Shown: positions 8,944-17,821 of the stretch, piece by piece
Layout: the number at the start of each line of letters is the position of its first letter
Numbering within the stretch: the stretch's first letter is position 1
DNA from: Acidimicrobiales bacterium
GTDB taxonomy: Bacteria; Actinomycetota; Acidimicrobiia; Acidimicrobiales; Palsa-688
Assembly (NCBI GenBank): GCA_036378675.1
Contig: DASUWA010000016.1
Span: 1 to 64,000 of the forward strand
Length of the DNA: 64,000 nucleotides
Direction: 5' to 3'
Notes under the pieces: model-generated
What the model saw: only the letters and a program-made list of their open reading frames with translations
What the model was told of the DNA's origin: nothing
Databases searched by the model: none
Made by a program: the position numbers and the translations under genes

Positions 8944-10587
8944 TCAGCTGTGCCAGCGTACCCTGGACTTCAGAAGGTCGATGACCTCATATCGCGCATC
9001 GAAGTTGTAGGTATGAGTTGCGGTAGCACCTACCTGATCCGCTTGCAGCCGTCCTACCGTCGCTTCCTTGTAATCATCCACCGTGAGCAGAGTCACAGCT
9101 TGGAAGTTGATGGCATGCCCGTATCGGCTAGCACTGTCTTGGGCAGGACGGATGAGAGTTCCGTCCATTAAATAGGGGCGACCTGCTGCGCGACCGGCTC
9201 GGACGTCATTGACGATCGGATTCATGGGATGGGCCTGCCATGGGCCCATCAGGTCGGTGGCGAAGTACAGGTGAAGTTCGTCAGACGGGTGCATGCCAGA
9301 ACGGGCGAGCGTGACGAACAACCAGAGAAGACCAGCGTACTCAGCCACGGTGGCGTCAGATGCCCAGACTCTCGACAAGATGGGTCCGAGGGGCTCCCAG
9401 CGGTCAGGAAATGATGTGGATCGGTACAGCTCAATCGTTCCAGTCTGACCCGACTCGGGAATCATAAAGACTTCTCCTTGCCGGCGGAACACGAACGGGT
9501 AGGAGAGGTGATAGGGCTCGTCCAAAACTGGGACGATTTCTTGGCCACCGTTGTCGCTGAGCTCGAAGCAGACAAGGCGCGCTCTGTTGTTTGCGTACAC
9601 ATAGTCCTCAACGAATAGCCAGTGTTGCCCGGAATGTTCGATCAAGAAGGGGTCGGCATAGCTGTGACCGGGTGGCGCTTTGAGCAACCGATAGCCACCT
9701 CCTTGTCCGAAGTTCATGCGGGTGTTTCGAGCTCGGTACGCGATGCCCCATTGGTCTCGTGCGACAGTTCGGACCATGGCGTGAGCCGCTAGTCGGGTCA
9801 CCTGACGGAGTGTGAAGGCGCGATTAGCCCTGCGAGACGGCGTTGATAGACCTACATCGCTGACGGTGAGCGGGAGATTGCACGACTCCGAGCAGGCAGT
9901 CCGATCCTGGACCTGTCGCAAAGCGTTCATGATCAGGTTTGCGGAGGACCACATTGCTTTGTTGCGGGTAAGGCTGGCCGACCAGGGGATGACTGCCGTC
10001 ACGGTTCGACGGATCGCTCCAAGGAGCCGGGGTCTTGTGCTCGACTCTCGAAGTGTTATGACAACAAGGTGTTTCCCGGCTACGAGTTCCGGCACCGGTC
10101 CCGTCACCCACGAACTGTGTGCACGCCCTCCGATGTCCAATGACCACATCGACATGGTGGTCGGGCAAGTTGCCTCCAAGTTGGGCACACCGAGAGCGAG
10201 GACGACGTCAACTTGCTGTTCTTCGAGCCGCGACAGGACCTGCCGACCCAGGACGGTGTGATCGTCGGTCAGAAAGACGTCGCTCTGGTCGATATGCACA
10301 CCGGACGGAAGGTCGGCCCGGGCAAACGCATCGGGTTTGGCCGGAAACAAGCGGTCGTCAAGACGTCTGTAAAAGTTCCCAGAGACCCTTGGTCGAGCTG
10401 ACAACGCTCCACGGGCGATGGTGCCCGCGATCAGAATAGCGATGAGGCGACAAGCAGGAGAGGACAGGCAGTCTTCGATTACTCGTCGTATCCAAGCGTC
10501 GGGATGGTCGGAGCCCAAGACGAGGACGACCCTGACCGCGCCACCATCAGAAGCCGTGCTTTCCGTGCCCGAATCTGTCACATCCAT
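8944..10587 (-). CDS. GINT1-like / formyltransferase-like surface-glycan protein
   Basis: The 547-residue protein has two parts. Residues about 18-230 look like a Rossmann-type formyltransferase fold (VVLVLGSDHPDAWIRR, VVLALGVPNLEA), without a clear N-H-D formyltransferase active site. Residues about 285-530 form a five-bladed propeller with YADPFLIEHSGQHWLFVED, YPFVFRRQGEVFMIPES, DATVAEYAGLLWLFVT and MDGTLIRPAQD, the pattern of the domain found at the N-terminus of plant glucosamine inositolphosphorylceramide transferase 1. Bacterial proteins of this kind occur in polysaccharide clusters. It is the first minus-strand gene of the glycan region. A role in modifying or reading sugar chains is inferred. 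Confidence 0.7.
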   Translation of the reverse strand: MDVTDSGTESTASDGGAVRVVLVLGSDHPDAWIRRVIEDCLSSPACRLIAILIAGTIARGALSARPRVSGNFYRRLDDRLFPAKPDAFARADLPSGVHIDQSDVFLTDDHTVLGRQVLSRLEEQQVDVVLALGVPNLEATCPTTMSMWSLDIGGRAHSSWVTGPVPELVAGKHLVVITLRESSTRPRLLGAIRRTVTAVIPWSASLTRNKAMWSSANLIMNALRQVQDRTACSESCNLPLTVSDVGLSTPSRRANRAFTLRQVTRLAAHAMVRTVARDQWGIAYRARNTRMNFGQGGGYRLLKAPPGHSYADPFLIEHSGQHWLFVEDYVYANNRARLVCFELSDNGGQEIVPVLDEPYHLSYPFVFRRQGEVFMIPESGQTGTIELYRSTSFPDRWEPLGPILSRVWASDATVAEYAGLLWLFVTLARSGMHPSDELHLYFATDLMGPWQAHPMNPIVNDVRAGRAAGRPYLMDGTLIRPAQDSASRYGHAINFQAVTLLTVDDYKEATVGRLQADQVGATATHTYNFDARYEVIDLLKSRVRWHS

Positions 10588-10759
10588 CCTTGGCTATGAC
10601 GTCGATCCCCAACGCGCATCACGTAACCTTCCGCAATAGGTTGAGACAGGTCTGACTAAGCGACGCGGCTACCAAGAACCCAGAAGTGGTGCACGGCTAT
10701 ACCGGTTGTCACCTTGCTTAGGACGCGGTTCGAACATCGGTCAGGGGGTCGGCCCGCCT

Positions 10760-11809
10760 TCATGAGGAGCGGCTACTTTGAGTCGGGTACCACCGCGATA
10801 TTCGTGTGTGGACCGGAGGCACGAGATCCGTCCAGGGGCGGGGCTTCACGCCCAAAGGTACCCCCGGACTTCCCTGATGATCGACCTCGGACCAGCGATG
10901 CTGGTAGACGGCGTCCAAGTTGCGCCATCGCCGGGTGAGATCGGAGGCACCGACTTGCTGGTCGTAGAGAGCGATTCTTGGCGGATCCGCCGCCCCGAGT
11001 GGGACGCCACAGGCCGCTTCCAGGCGACCGCGGGTGACTGATTCCTGACGATACTGGAAATGGTGCAAAAAGATTCCCTGGCGCGGCTCCAGGAGCTGGA
11101 AATCGGCCTTAACGAAGTGAAACCCGACGGTCGGCAGAAGTGATGGAGCTCCGCGGTCCCAGCGAATAAGAGGATGCTTCCAGTGGTGTAGCCAGCAAAT
11201 GTCAAACAGCGAAGGTAGCGGGCGCGCCGCGCAGAGCGGCTGAAAATCAAGGGGGTGGCGCCCCGACTCGTATTCGGGAACCGCATGCGGGAAATGGTCA
11301 AAAGCAGTAGCTCCAACGACTCTAAATGAACGATCTAGGCTGTCTAAGTACTCGCGCACGGTCAATCCATATGGACCATGGTGAAATTCGTCTGAATCCA
11401 AATAGAGCCACCAGATATGGTCGTCGCCGGACTGTTCTGAGATGGCTTGGACCGTCTCGTTCATAAGCCGTGTCTTGAGTACGTCGTCAAAGTATTCTGT
11501 AGCGTAGACACGCTCTATGACCGCGCCAGCAGATCGGGCGATCTGGACGGTGTCGTCGGGGCTGTCGTTGTCGAGGATGTACACCTCCTCGCAACCTTGA
11601 AGGAGGGCGTTCTTGACCGTAGCTTCGATGACGTCGGCATCGAACCAAGTCGTCATGATTCCAAAGAACCGAAAGGAGGAAAGCGGTGACGTTCGCCTTG
11701 GCCGCGGCCTATCTGTAATCCAGTAGCGGCGGACGAAGCTCGGTGGTCTCACCCCCGCCCGAACCAGTGGCTTGAGCGCCCGTTCAACAAGTCTCTTGAG
11801 TGCGCTCAA
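10760..11809 (-). CDS. Glycosyltransferase family 2-like protein
   Basis: The 349-residue product has a GT-A core: FFGIMTTWFDADVIEATVKNA, VYILDNDSPDDT, and the metal-binding stretch LYLDSDEFHHGP, followed by a conserved SLFDICWLHHWKHPLIRWDRG acceptor-side region. It is a paralogue of the protein encoded at 17799, sharing GIM-x-x-W, WW-x-x-x-D-x-DEF, HF-P and WKH-x-LIR. The chosen start is TTG 11809, which overlaps the TGA of the upstream gene (TTGA) and has GAGG four bases before it; an ATG at 11863 would give a 58-base overlap. It probably transfers a sugar in the cytoplasm during surface-glycan assembly; the sugar is unknown. Confidence 0.8.
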   Translation of the reverse strand: MSALKRLVERALKPLVRAGVRPPSFVRRYWITDRPRPRRTSPLSSFRFFGIMTTWFDADVIEATVKNALLQGCEEVYILDNDSPDDTVQIARSAGAVIERVYATEYFDDVLKTRLMNETVQAISEQSGDDHIWWLYLDSDEFHHGPYGLTVREYLDSLDRSFRVVGATAFDHFPHAVPEYESGRHPLDFQPLCAARPLPSLFDICWLHHWKHPLIRWDRGAPSLLPTVGFHFVKADFQLLEPRQGIFLHHFQYRQESVTRGRLEAACGVPLGAADPPRIALYDQQVGASDLTRRWRNLDAVYQHRWSEVDHQGSPGVPLGVKPRPWTDLVPPVHTRISRWYPTQSSRSS

Positions 11810-12750
11810 TTTACCTCGAAGGTCCGAAGCGGCAGACGACGGGCTTCCATAGGCATCGTACAACCCATCCTGCCGGTCAAGCCGTCACGTAAGGCGCTTA
11901 CATTGAGCTTAAGGTTTCTTACAGCATGGCGCGGTGCTATCGGGATATTGACTAACGGCTTGACGAGTCCGGAGATGAGCGCGACCCGAAAGGCTGCCAA
12001 GTAGTGCCCACGCTCAATGAGGATACGGATCAGGTTCCGGAGCGAGTAATAACGCCGCGACTCAGGCTCCTCTACCCGGATCCGTACGTGCTGAAATCCC
12101 GGCGTAGACATCTTCTCTCGGAGTTCGCTCCAAAGCGCCCCGTGCATGTAAAGAGCATGCCCGAGCTCACCAAGACGGAGGCAATATTCGGTGTCTTCCC
12201 ATCCCCAGAAAAATCTGGGGTCGTCACTTCCGTGTCGGCGGATCACCGCCACGCGGAAAGTGGGAAAACGATTGCTGTATAGGGTGTCGACCCTCACTGG
12301 GCCTGTGAGCTCATGCGCAGCCGGCATCCGCACTCGGACGCGCCGCAGGTCGACGCGGGCTCCCGCAAGGCCCACGCCCGCGGTAGCGGGATCGTGGGCC
12401 AGCATTTGATCGGCAAAGTCGCCGAGTTCGCTCAGGGTTGAGGGTCTCGGAAGCGCTCTTCGATCGTCGAAGAACACGACCCAATCATCGTCTGAGGCCT
12501 CAGTCAGCAGATGCTGGGCCCCGAGCGCTCGGCCCCCGGCTGGTCCAATATTGTCCCGAGCGGGGAGGTAATCGACTGCAAGCCCGCGGTCGCTGAAGTC
12601 AGAAACGAGGTCGTGAGTGACCTGAGACCGCTCGTTGTCAACAACCACGAGCTTCTTGAGCTGTCGGGGGCTCTGGGTGTGGATCTGCTGGAGTGAGTAT
12701 TCCAACGCATCGGGCCTCTGATAGGTGATCAGTACGCCGTAGAGATCCAC
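11806..12750 (-). CDS. Glycosyltransferase family 2 (rhamnosyltransferase-like)
   Basis: The product is 314 residues from GTG 12750, where family similarity begins (VDLYGVLITYQRPDAL). It has the GT2 features KKLVVVDNERS, NIGPAGGRALG and WVVFFDD, the last in the place of the D-x-D site, plus FFWGWEDTEYCLRLGELGH, which is the E-D-x-D type acceptor motif seen in rhamnosyl- and galactofuranosyltransferases. A longer reading from ATG 12888 adds 46 residues of unlikely composition, so I prefer the shorter start although no strong ribosome site is visible. It is coupled by TTGA overlap to the next GT2 gene. Confidence 0.75.
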   Translation of the reverse strand: MDLYGVLITYQRPDALEYSLQQIHTQSPRQLKKLVVVDNERSQVTHDLVSDFSDRGLAVDYLPARDNIGPAGGRALGAQHLLTEASDDDWVVFFDDRRALPRPSTLSELGDFADQMLAHDPATAGVGLAGARVDLRRVRVRMPAAHELTGPVRVDTLYSNRFPTFRVAVIRRHGSDDPRFFWGWEDTEYCLRLGELGHALYMHGALWSELREKMSTPGFQHVRIRVEEPESRRYYSLRNLIRILIERGHYLAAFRVALISGLVKPLVNIPIAPRHAVRNLKLNVSALRDGLTGRMGCTMPMEARRLPLRTFEVN

Positions 12751-13344
12751 TGTGACCGGATGATGAGCCTGGGGCCAAGGTATGCACTGTGCTGGAAGGA
12801 GCCGAGGTACTCGTCCCGAGACCGTATTGGAGCACAGGCAGGTGTCCTGTTGGTCAGACGTCCACCTCGAGCTTGATGAGGATGGCATTCCCGAATGGCA
12901 GCGACGAAGCCCGCCGATATACCAGGACCGTGGACACCCACGGTAGGATATTACATGGCGCGGACTGCACTCTCTACCTGGGTACTACGTCTGGCAGGCT
13001 AGGCGGGTATACCACTGGATACATGGTCTGCGGATTGGGAACCCTTGCGGATAATGGTGGGGTGATGGGTAGCAAGAAGCGCCCGTCCTGACTCGTGGAG
13101 GAGGCACAGCCAACGGGCTGAGGCATGGTGCTGCTGCGCCAGAAAGAACCAAAGTCGGTGTTGACTCCCGTTATTGTAATCTTTAGTGTGGAAAAGGGTC
13201 GGGTCGCAAGACAGCTATAACACTTCCGCGAACGTAACATATCCCAATGTCGTGATAATAAACCGAGGGTTCAGCCCAGCAACGGAGCACCAAATGATAT
13301 ATCCAATCGCTGTACCGTTCCTTTATGTGGAATGAACGGATGCC
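12751..13344. other. Divergent intergenic region, AT-richer, promoters expected
   Basis: About 590 bases between divergent glycosyltransferase genes carry no supported coding region. The stretch near 13160-13330 is clearly richer in A and T than its neighbours (for example TAATCTTTAG and GATAATAAACC) and is where promoters for the plus-strand genes would be expected. TTGACT at about 13159 is a possible -35 box but the matching -10 box is poor. The first 140 bases could instead be 5-prime coding sequence of the minus-strand gene. Confidence 0.4.
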
Positions 13345-14211
13345 GTGTCAGACCTCCAAGATTCCCACTACTATGCGAGGACAAGCCATGTGTGGATGTA
13401 TTGGGAAACGCTACCCGGTGAGCGAAAGCCACCGTACTTAGATGTTTGTCTTGAGACGATCAAGGCGAATCTAGATGATGACATGCTTCTTCACGAACTC
13501 GACCAAGAGACCGTGTTCAGTTGGCTTCCAGATTGTTCTCCCATCATTTGGCGGGGGCTTGGGAACCCGGTCCGGCGCAGCGACTATGCACGGGTCCGGC
13601 TAATTGAGCGGTATGGCGGAACATGGATCGACGCAGACACCGTTCTGATGATGCCGCTGCGTATCTTCGTCGAACCTCTCGCCCGGGATAGCGTCGTATC
13701 TGCTGAGCGTTTTAGCCTCGGCATGTTCGCCGCCCGCCCCAATGCCCCGTTGATACGCGCTTGGCGTCGAGCTCAGGACGAGGTACTGGCGTCGTCTGAC
13801 GATTGGACGACTTTGCCTTGGGCGGCTCTTGGCTCAGACAGCCTATGCGAACATCTTGATCATTTCGATTACTACAGGTTTCCACGAAAACGAATGGTGC
13901 CGATTGAGTGGTATGAATGGCGTCGTCTCCTCTCCCGTTTGGAGCCACCCGCAGCGATCATGCAGTCTTCACCGATAAGTGTCTTCCTCTTTAATGGAAC
14001 AATGAGCGGCCCCTTGGCGAACATGACCAGAGCGGACATATTGAGCGACAACATGTTGCTAAGCCGGCTCCTGCGCCTAGCTTTAGGCATATCGACCCTT
14101 TCAGATGAGACGAAGGCGTTAATGTGTTTGGCGCCGGTGTCCCGTCTCCGTGTTACGAAATTGGGACGCCATGTAGAAGAGGGATTGCGATCTATTTTGA
14201 GGAACCGCTGA
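13345..14211 (+). CDS. Capsular polysaccharide synthesis-type glycosyltransferase
   Basis: The 288-residue protein resembles the GT32-like capsular synthesis family. It has WMYWETLPGERKPPYLDVC near the start, RRSDYARVRLIERYGGTWIDADTVLM with the D-A-D metal-binding motif at about residues 93-95, and a middle region SLGMFAARPNAPLIRAW that fits the same family. It is cytoplasmic, with no membrane segment. It starts at GTG 13345; an ATG five bases upstream is in another frame. A perfect 16-bp palindrome follows at 14247. It is the first plus-strand gene of the glycan block. Confidence 0.8.
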   Translation: MSDLQDSHYYARTSHVWMYWETLPGERKPPYLDVCLETIKANLDDDMLLHELDQETVFSWLPDCSPIIWRGLGNPVRRSDYARVRLIERYGGTWIDADTVLMMPLRIFVEPLARDSVVSAERFSLGMFAARPNAPLIRAWRRAQDEVLASSDDWTTLPWAALGSDSLCEHLDHFDYYRFPRKRMVPIEWYEWRRLLSRLEPPAAIMQSSPISVFLFNGTMSGPLANMTRADILSDNMLLSRLLRLALGISTLSDETKALMCLAPVSRLRVTKLGRHVEEGLRSILRNR

Positions 14212-14246
14212 TCGTAACCTGGAACTGGGGAAAGAATCCCGAGTCG

Positions 14247-14262
14247 CGTTGCTCGAGCAACG
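14247..14262. terminator. Perfect 16-bp palindrome after the capsular GT gene
   Basis: CGTTGCTCGAGCAACG is fully self-complementary and would fold into a 6-bp stem with a TCGA loop, 35 bases after the stop at 14211. It may be a terminator or a protein-binding site; no T-run is present. Confidence 0.4.
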
Positions 14263-14460
14263 GATAAGCCTTCAAGGATCAGTGCGCACACTACATAGCG
14301 TCATCGATCGGTTGCCGTTTTAGACACTCTGGCTTGGGCCGCGGCCTGGAAGCCGCTACGCTGTGGTGAGCTGACGAGGGCAAAGAAAGATAACGACTTA
14401 CGGATTTCGGGGGCTAGTTCAGGGTCGCCTGGGGGTAAACGGTCAACGCGGAATTGGACC

Positions 14461-15342
14461 ATGCGGAGTGACGATCTTTGGGGCATCTTGCGTTCGAGGA
14501 CTAGAGAAATGTTGCCGAACTTTCTGCTGATCGGCGCCATGAAGGCAGGCACGGACAGCCTCTGGGAGTACCTGCGCGCCCATCCCCAGGTCTTCATGTC
14601 GGTTCCGAAGGAGATTGACTTCTTCGTCAAGGAGCTCAATTGGCCTAGAGGTATTGAGTGGTACGAAAGTCACTTCGCTCGGACGGGGGCCGCGCAGGTG
14701 ATCGGCGAGGCATCTACGAGCTATTCCAAATGGCCCGTTCACCAAGGTGTGCCTGAGCGTATTGCCTCTGTGGTCCCGGACGTCCGCATCGTGTACCTCG
14801 TGAGACACCCAATTGATCGAATCCACTCACAGTACCTGCATCAGCGACTTCTGGGCCTCGAACGTCGCTCCCTCAGCGGAGCTGTGCTCTCTGATCCTTC
14901 CTATCTGAACTTCAGTCGGTATGGCTTGCAACTGCGGCAATACCTCGACTACTTCGATCGTTCACAAATCCTCGTATTGAAATCTGAAGATCTCCGCCAC
15001 GATCGCCGAGCTACCGCGGAGTGCATGGCCAATTTTCTACATATTGACAATTCGTGGCCACATGAGGTGCTCAATCAGGAATTCCACTCCACGAGCGAGA
15101 AACGGGTCTTACGACACGGCTTCACCATCGCGCAGAAGATCCCGGGCCACGATGCTATCGCCCGTCGAGTCCCAGATCGGATCAAAGACAAGACGCTCCC
15201 GCTGCGAACACGTGGAGTCAATCCATCACACTTCGTAATGACTGATGACATATGCCAGCGACTGGCTGAGAGACTCGCCGAGGACGCGCTTGAGCTGCGT
15301 GAGCTCCTTGGCGCATCCTTCGAATATTGGGATATCACGTGA
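14461..15342 (+). CDS. Sulfotransferase (PAPS-dependent)
   Basis: The 293-residue protein is a carbohydrate or small-molecule sulfotransferase. The 5-prime phosphosulfate loop is LIGAMKAGTDSLWEYL at about residues 20-35 and the 3-prime phosphate site is VYLVRHPIDRIHSQY at about residues 111-125, with the conserved R and S. The loop has D where most family members have T (K-x-G-T-T-S). It probably sulfates a sugar of the surface glycan in the cytoplasm using PAPS. An ATG at 14509 is an alternative start immediately before the conserved PNFLLIG. The stop overlaps the GTG start of the next gene. Confidence 0.85.
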   Translation: MRSDDLWGILRSRTREMLPNFLLIGAMKAGTDSLWEYLRAHPQVFMSVPKEIDFFVKELNWPRGIEWYESHFARTGAAQVIGEASTSYSKWPVHQGVPERIASVVPDVRIVYLVRHPIDRIHSQYLHQRLLGLERRSLSGAVLSDPSYLNFSRYGLQLRQYLDYFDRSQILVLKSEDLRHDRRATAECMANFLHIDNSWPHEVLNQEFHSTSEKRVLRHGFTIAQKIPGHDAIARRVPDRIKDKTLPLRTRGVNPSHFVMTDDICQRLAERLAEDALELRELLGASFEYWDIT

Positions 15343-16637
15343 CCGGCGTTGGACGTGGAACGATAGCGGAGGCGAGTCCGGATGGAGATGAACTTCGCGA
15401 TAGCACGGTTCAGGCTGGCGTTATCTTCGTCTCCCAGGTACCGACTAGCGGGGATTCGGGTCCCGTCGCGCTGTGGATCACCTGCGCGTCGTGGGCGACC
15501 GCCGCCCAGTCTATTTGGGGTCGAGCTTGGATCCTCACTCCCGAGGGAAGCTTTACGCCGGAGGAGGCGCTTCTGCATGCCTCACGGCAAGGCCTGACCT
15601 CCAACCCCACGCGCTGGTGGCGTCCGTGGATCCCCGAGGTCGCGATTACCGCGTACAAGGACGTCCGGGAATTGGCGCGCGCAGTCAAATTTCGTCGCGC
15701 GATCCGTCGGTTACCCCCAGTGACAGGAGACGTTAAGTTTGTCTGGCAGCATCACGGTCTCTTCAGTTCGTCCGGCCTGGAGATCGCCAGCGCGGTTCAA
15801 CGACCGCTCGTCTTGTTCGTCGACGCTCCAATCGTGTGGGAAGACCGCAAGTCGGGCGTACACAGGCCAGGATGGGGCAAAGTCGTGGAGCAATTCGCCG
15901 AGAGGCCACAGTTTCGATCAGCTGATCTTGTTGCATGTGTCTCTGACCACGTGGCTCATGAAGTGTGTCGAAGAGGTGCCGCCGAGAATCGCGTGATTGT
16001 CACGCCGACGGGTGTAGATCCCGACCGGTTTAGTCCGACAATTTCAGGTGACCGGGTCCGCGAAGAGGCCCACCTTGCTGGGTGCTTCGTTGTGGGCTGG
16101 ATGGGAAGTTTCAGACCATTCCACGGTCTTGATTTGACGATAAGAGCGGTGGCGAGGTTGCAGGATGCAATTCCGTGTTTAGCCCTTCTTCTCGTGGGGG
16201 ACGGACAGGAGCGGCACCGGATCCAGAAACTGGCAGAAGATCTGGGTATTCGCCGCGTGTATTTCAGCGGGACGGTTCCTCATGCGAAGGTCCCTCAATA
16301 CATTGCCGCTATGGACGTCGCTGTCGTCGCAAGCGAGTCTCACGACGAGTTCCATTACTCTCCGATCAAGCTGCGTGAGTACATGGCGTGCGCCCGGCCA
16401 ATCGTCGCCCCACGTATTGGCGAGATTGAGCGATTGCTGATTCATGGTCAGGATGCGCTCCTTGTCACTCCCGGCGATTCCGGAGCGCTGGCGAAAGGAA
16501 TCGACCGGCTCTATCGGGACGAAGGCCTTCGGTCTGAACTCGGGCAGAGGGCGCGAGAGAAGGTTCGCACAGTGTCGTGGGAGCACCAAGTGATGCGCGT
16601 TTGGGATCAACTCCAAGCCCGAGGTTCGAAGCGCTGA
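15339..16637 (+). CDS. Glycosyltransferase family 4
   Basis: The product is 432 residues from GTG 15339, whose GTGA overlap with the sulfotransferase stop fixes the start. The C-terminal GT-B half has VGWMGSFRPFHGLDLTIRAV, LLLVGDGQERHRIQKLAEDLG, VYFSGTVPHAKVPQYIAAMD and YSPIKLREYMACARPIVAP, the donor-binding signature of this subgroup. The N-terminal 90 residues are poorly conserved. It acts in the cytoplasm on lipid-linked or nascent glycan. It is in an apparent operon with the sulfotransferase and the next two glycosyltransferases. Confidence 0.82.
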   Translation: MTGVGRGTIAEASPDGDELRDSTVQAGVIFVSQVPTSGDSGPVALWITCASWATAAQSIWGRAWILTPEGSFTPEEALLHASRQGLTSNPTRWWRPWIPEVAITAYKDVRELARAVKFRRAIRRLPPVTGDVKFVWQHHGLFSSSGLEIASAVQRPLVLFVDAPIVWEDRKSGVHRPGWGKVVEQFAERPQFRSADLVACVSDHVAHEVCRRGAAENRVIVTPTGVDPDRFSPTISGDRVREEAHLAGCFVVGWMGSFRPFHGLDLTIRAVARLQDAIPCLALLLVGDGQERHRIQKLAEDLGIRRVYFSGTVPHAKVPQYIAAMDVAVVASESHDEFHYSPIKLREYMACARPIVAPRIGEIERLLIHGQDALLVTPGDSGALAKGIDRLYRDEGLRSELGQRAREKVRTVSWEHQVMRVWDQLQARGSKR

Positions 16638-16642
16638 CCGAT

Positions 16643-17821
16643 ATGAAGATGCGGTTGCTGCACATTGTCGACTCGAATGGACGGCGCGGCGCCGAGGTCT
16701 TCGCATCGGAGCTCATGTCTGTACTGAACAAGCACCTTGTCGAGCAGCACGTCGTCATCTTGGGCTCAACGATCGAAGGCGGGGTTGACTTTCCAGTTCC
16801 AACGTCAGCACTTCCGCGCCGTGGTCCACTCTTACCACTGCTCAAAGTCGACTTACGGATCCTGTTCGGTCTTTGGCGGCTAGTGCGGCGGACAGACCCA
16901 GACATAATTCAAGGTCACGGAGGAGACACGCTGAAGTACACGGCAGCGGCGACAATTGGGTATCCGGCTCCAGTCGTGCAACGAGCGATAGGCTCACCTC
17001 CAAGTTGGATCAGGAGGGGCCCGCGTCGGTGGGCTTATGCCTTCATACTCTCAAGATCGGCACGGATCATCGCAGTTGCGGAGAGTGTTCAGACTGAGAT
17101 TGTCAGCCTTTACGGGATCCCTGCTGACCGAGTTGTCATGATTCCGAGTGCGTGCGAACCAGGACGGGTGGCCCCACGATTGGATCGTGACGTGATCCGT
17201 GCAAGGCTCGGCATACCTGTCAACGCACCGGTGATTATCTCCTTGGGTGCCTTGACCTGGGAGAAAGACCCGCTTGAACACGTGGAGGTCACCGCCTGTC
17301 TCATCCACGACGAGCCCGAATGTCGTCATCTGATTGTCGGAGATGGTCCGCTTCGCGCCGAAGTCGAAGCCCGTATCCGTGATCTTGCAATCGGAGACCG
17401 CGTATTGATGCTTGGCTCACGTGAGGATGTCGGTGATCTTCTTGCGGCAAGTGATGTCATGCTGCTCGCAAGCCGCATAGAAGGGATGCCAGCTTCAGTC
17501 ATCGAGGCCGGATTCGCTGGTGTACCCGTCGTCGCCTTCTCCGTGGCCGGCGTTAGTGAAGTCGTCCTAGATCGTGTGACGGGCTACCTGGTCCCGCCCG
17601 GCGACAGGAAGGGACTCGTATCGGGCATCAGCCGACTAATTGGCGACCGAAGACTCAGGCAGACCATGAGTGAGTCGGCTCGGCGCTGGATCTCGGCTCG
17701 CTACGACATCGGAGCGATCGGGCCGAAATATCTCGAGCAATATGAGTACCTTCTTGAACAGCAACGGAAAGATTCCACTATTCGTAAAGGAGACCGAAGT
17801 GGTGGGCGTGCGGAGTCGTGA
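16643..17821 (+). CDS. Glycosyltransferase family 4
   Basis: The 392-residue protein starts at ATG 16643, five bases after the preceding stop; an upstream in-frame ATG at 16577 would overlap that gene by 61 bases. It opens with the GT4 strand LLHIVDSNGRRGAEVFASELM and has IISLGALTWEKDPLEHVEV, LIVGDGPLRAEVEARI, VLMLGSREDVGDLLAASD and the E-G-M-P-A-S-V-I-E donor-phosphate motif near residue 290. It probably uses a nucleotide sugar in the cytoplasm. The next gene overlaps its end by 23 bases. Confidence 0.85.
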   Translation: MKMRLLHIVDSNGRRGAEVFASELMSVLNKHLVEQHVVILGSTIEGGVDFPVPTSALPRRGPLLPLLKVDLRILFGLWRLVRRTDPDIIQGHGGDTLKYTAAATIGYPAPVVQRAIGSPPSWIRRGPRRWAYAFILSRSARIIAVAESVQTEIVSLYGIPADRVVMIPSACEPGRVAPRLDRDVIRARLGIPVNAPVIISLGALTWEKDPLEHVEVTACLIHDEPECRHLIVGDGPLRAEVEARIRDLAIGDRVLMLGSREDVGDLLAASDVMLLASRIEGMPASVIEAGFAGVPVVAFSVAGVSEVVLDRVTGYLVPPGDRKGLVSGISRLIGDRRLRQTMSESARRWISARYDIGAIGPKYLEQYEYLLEQQRKDSTIRKGDRSGGRAES

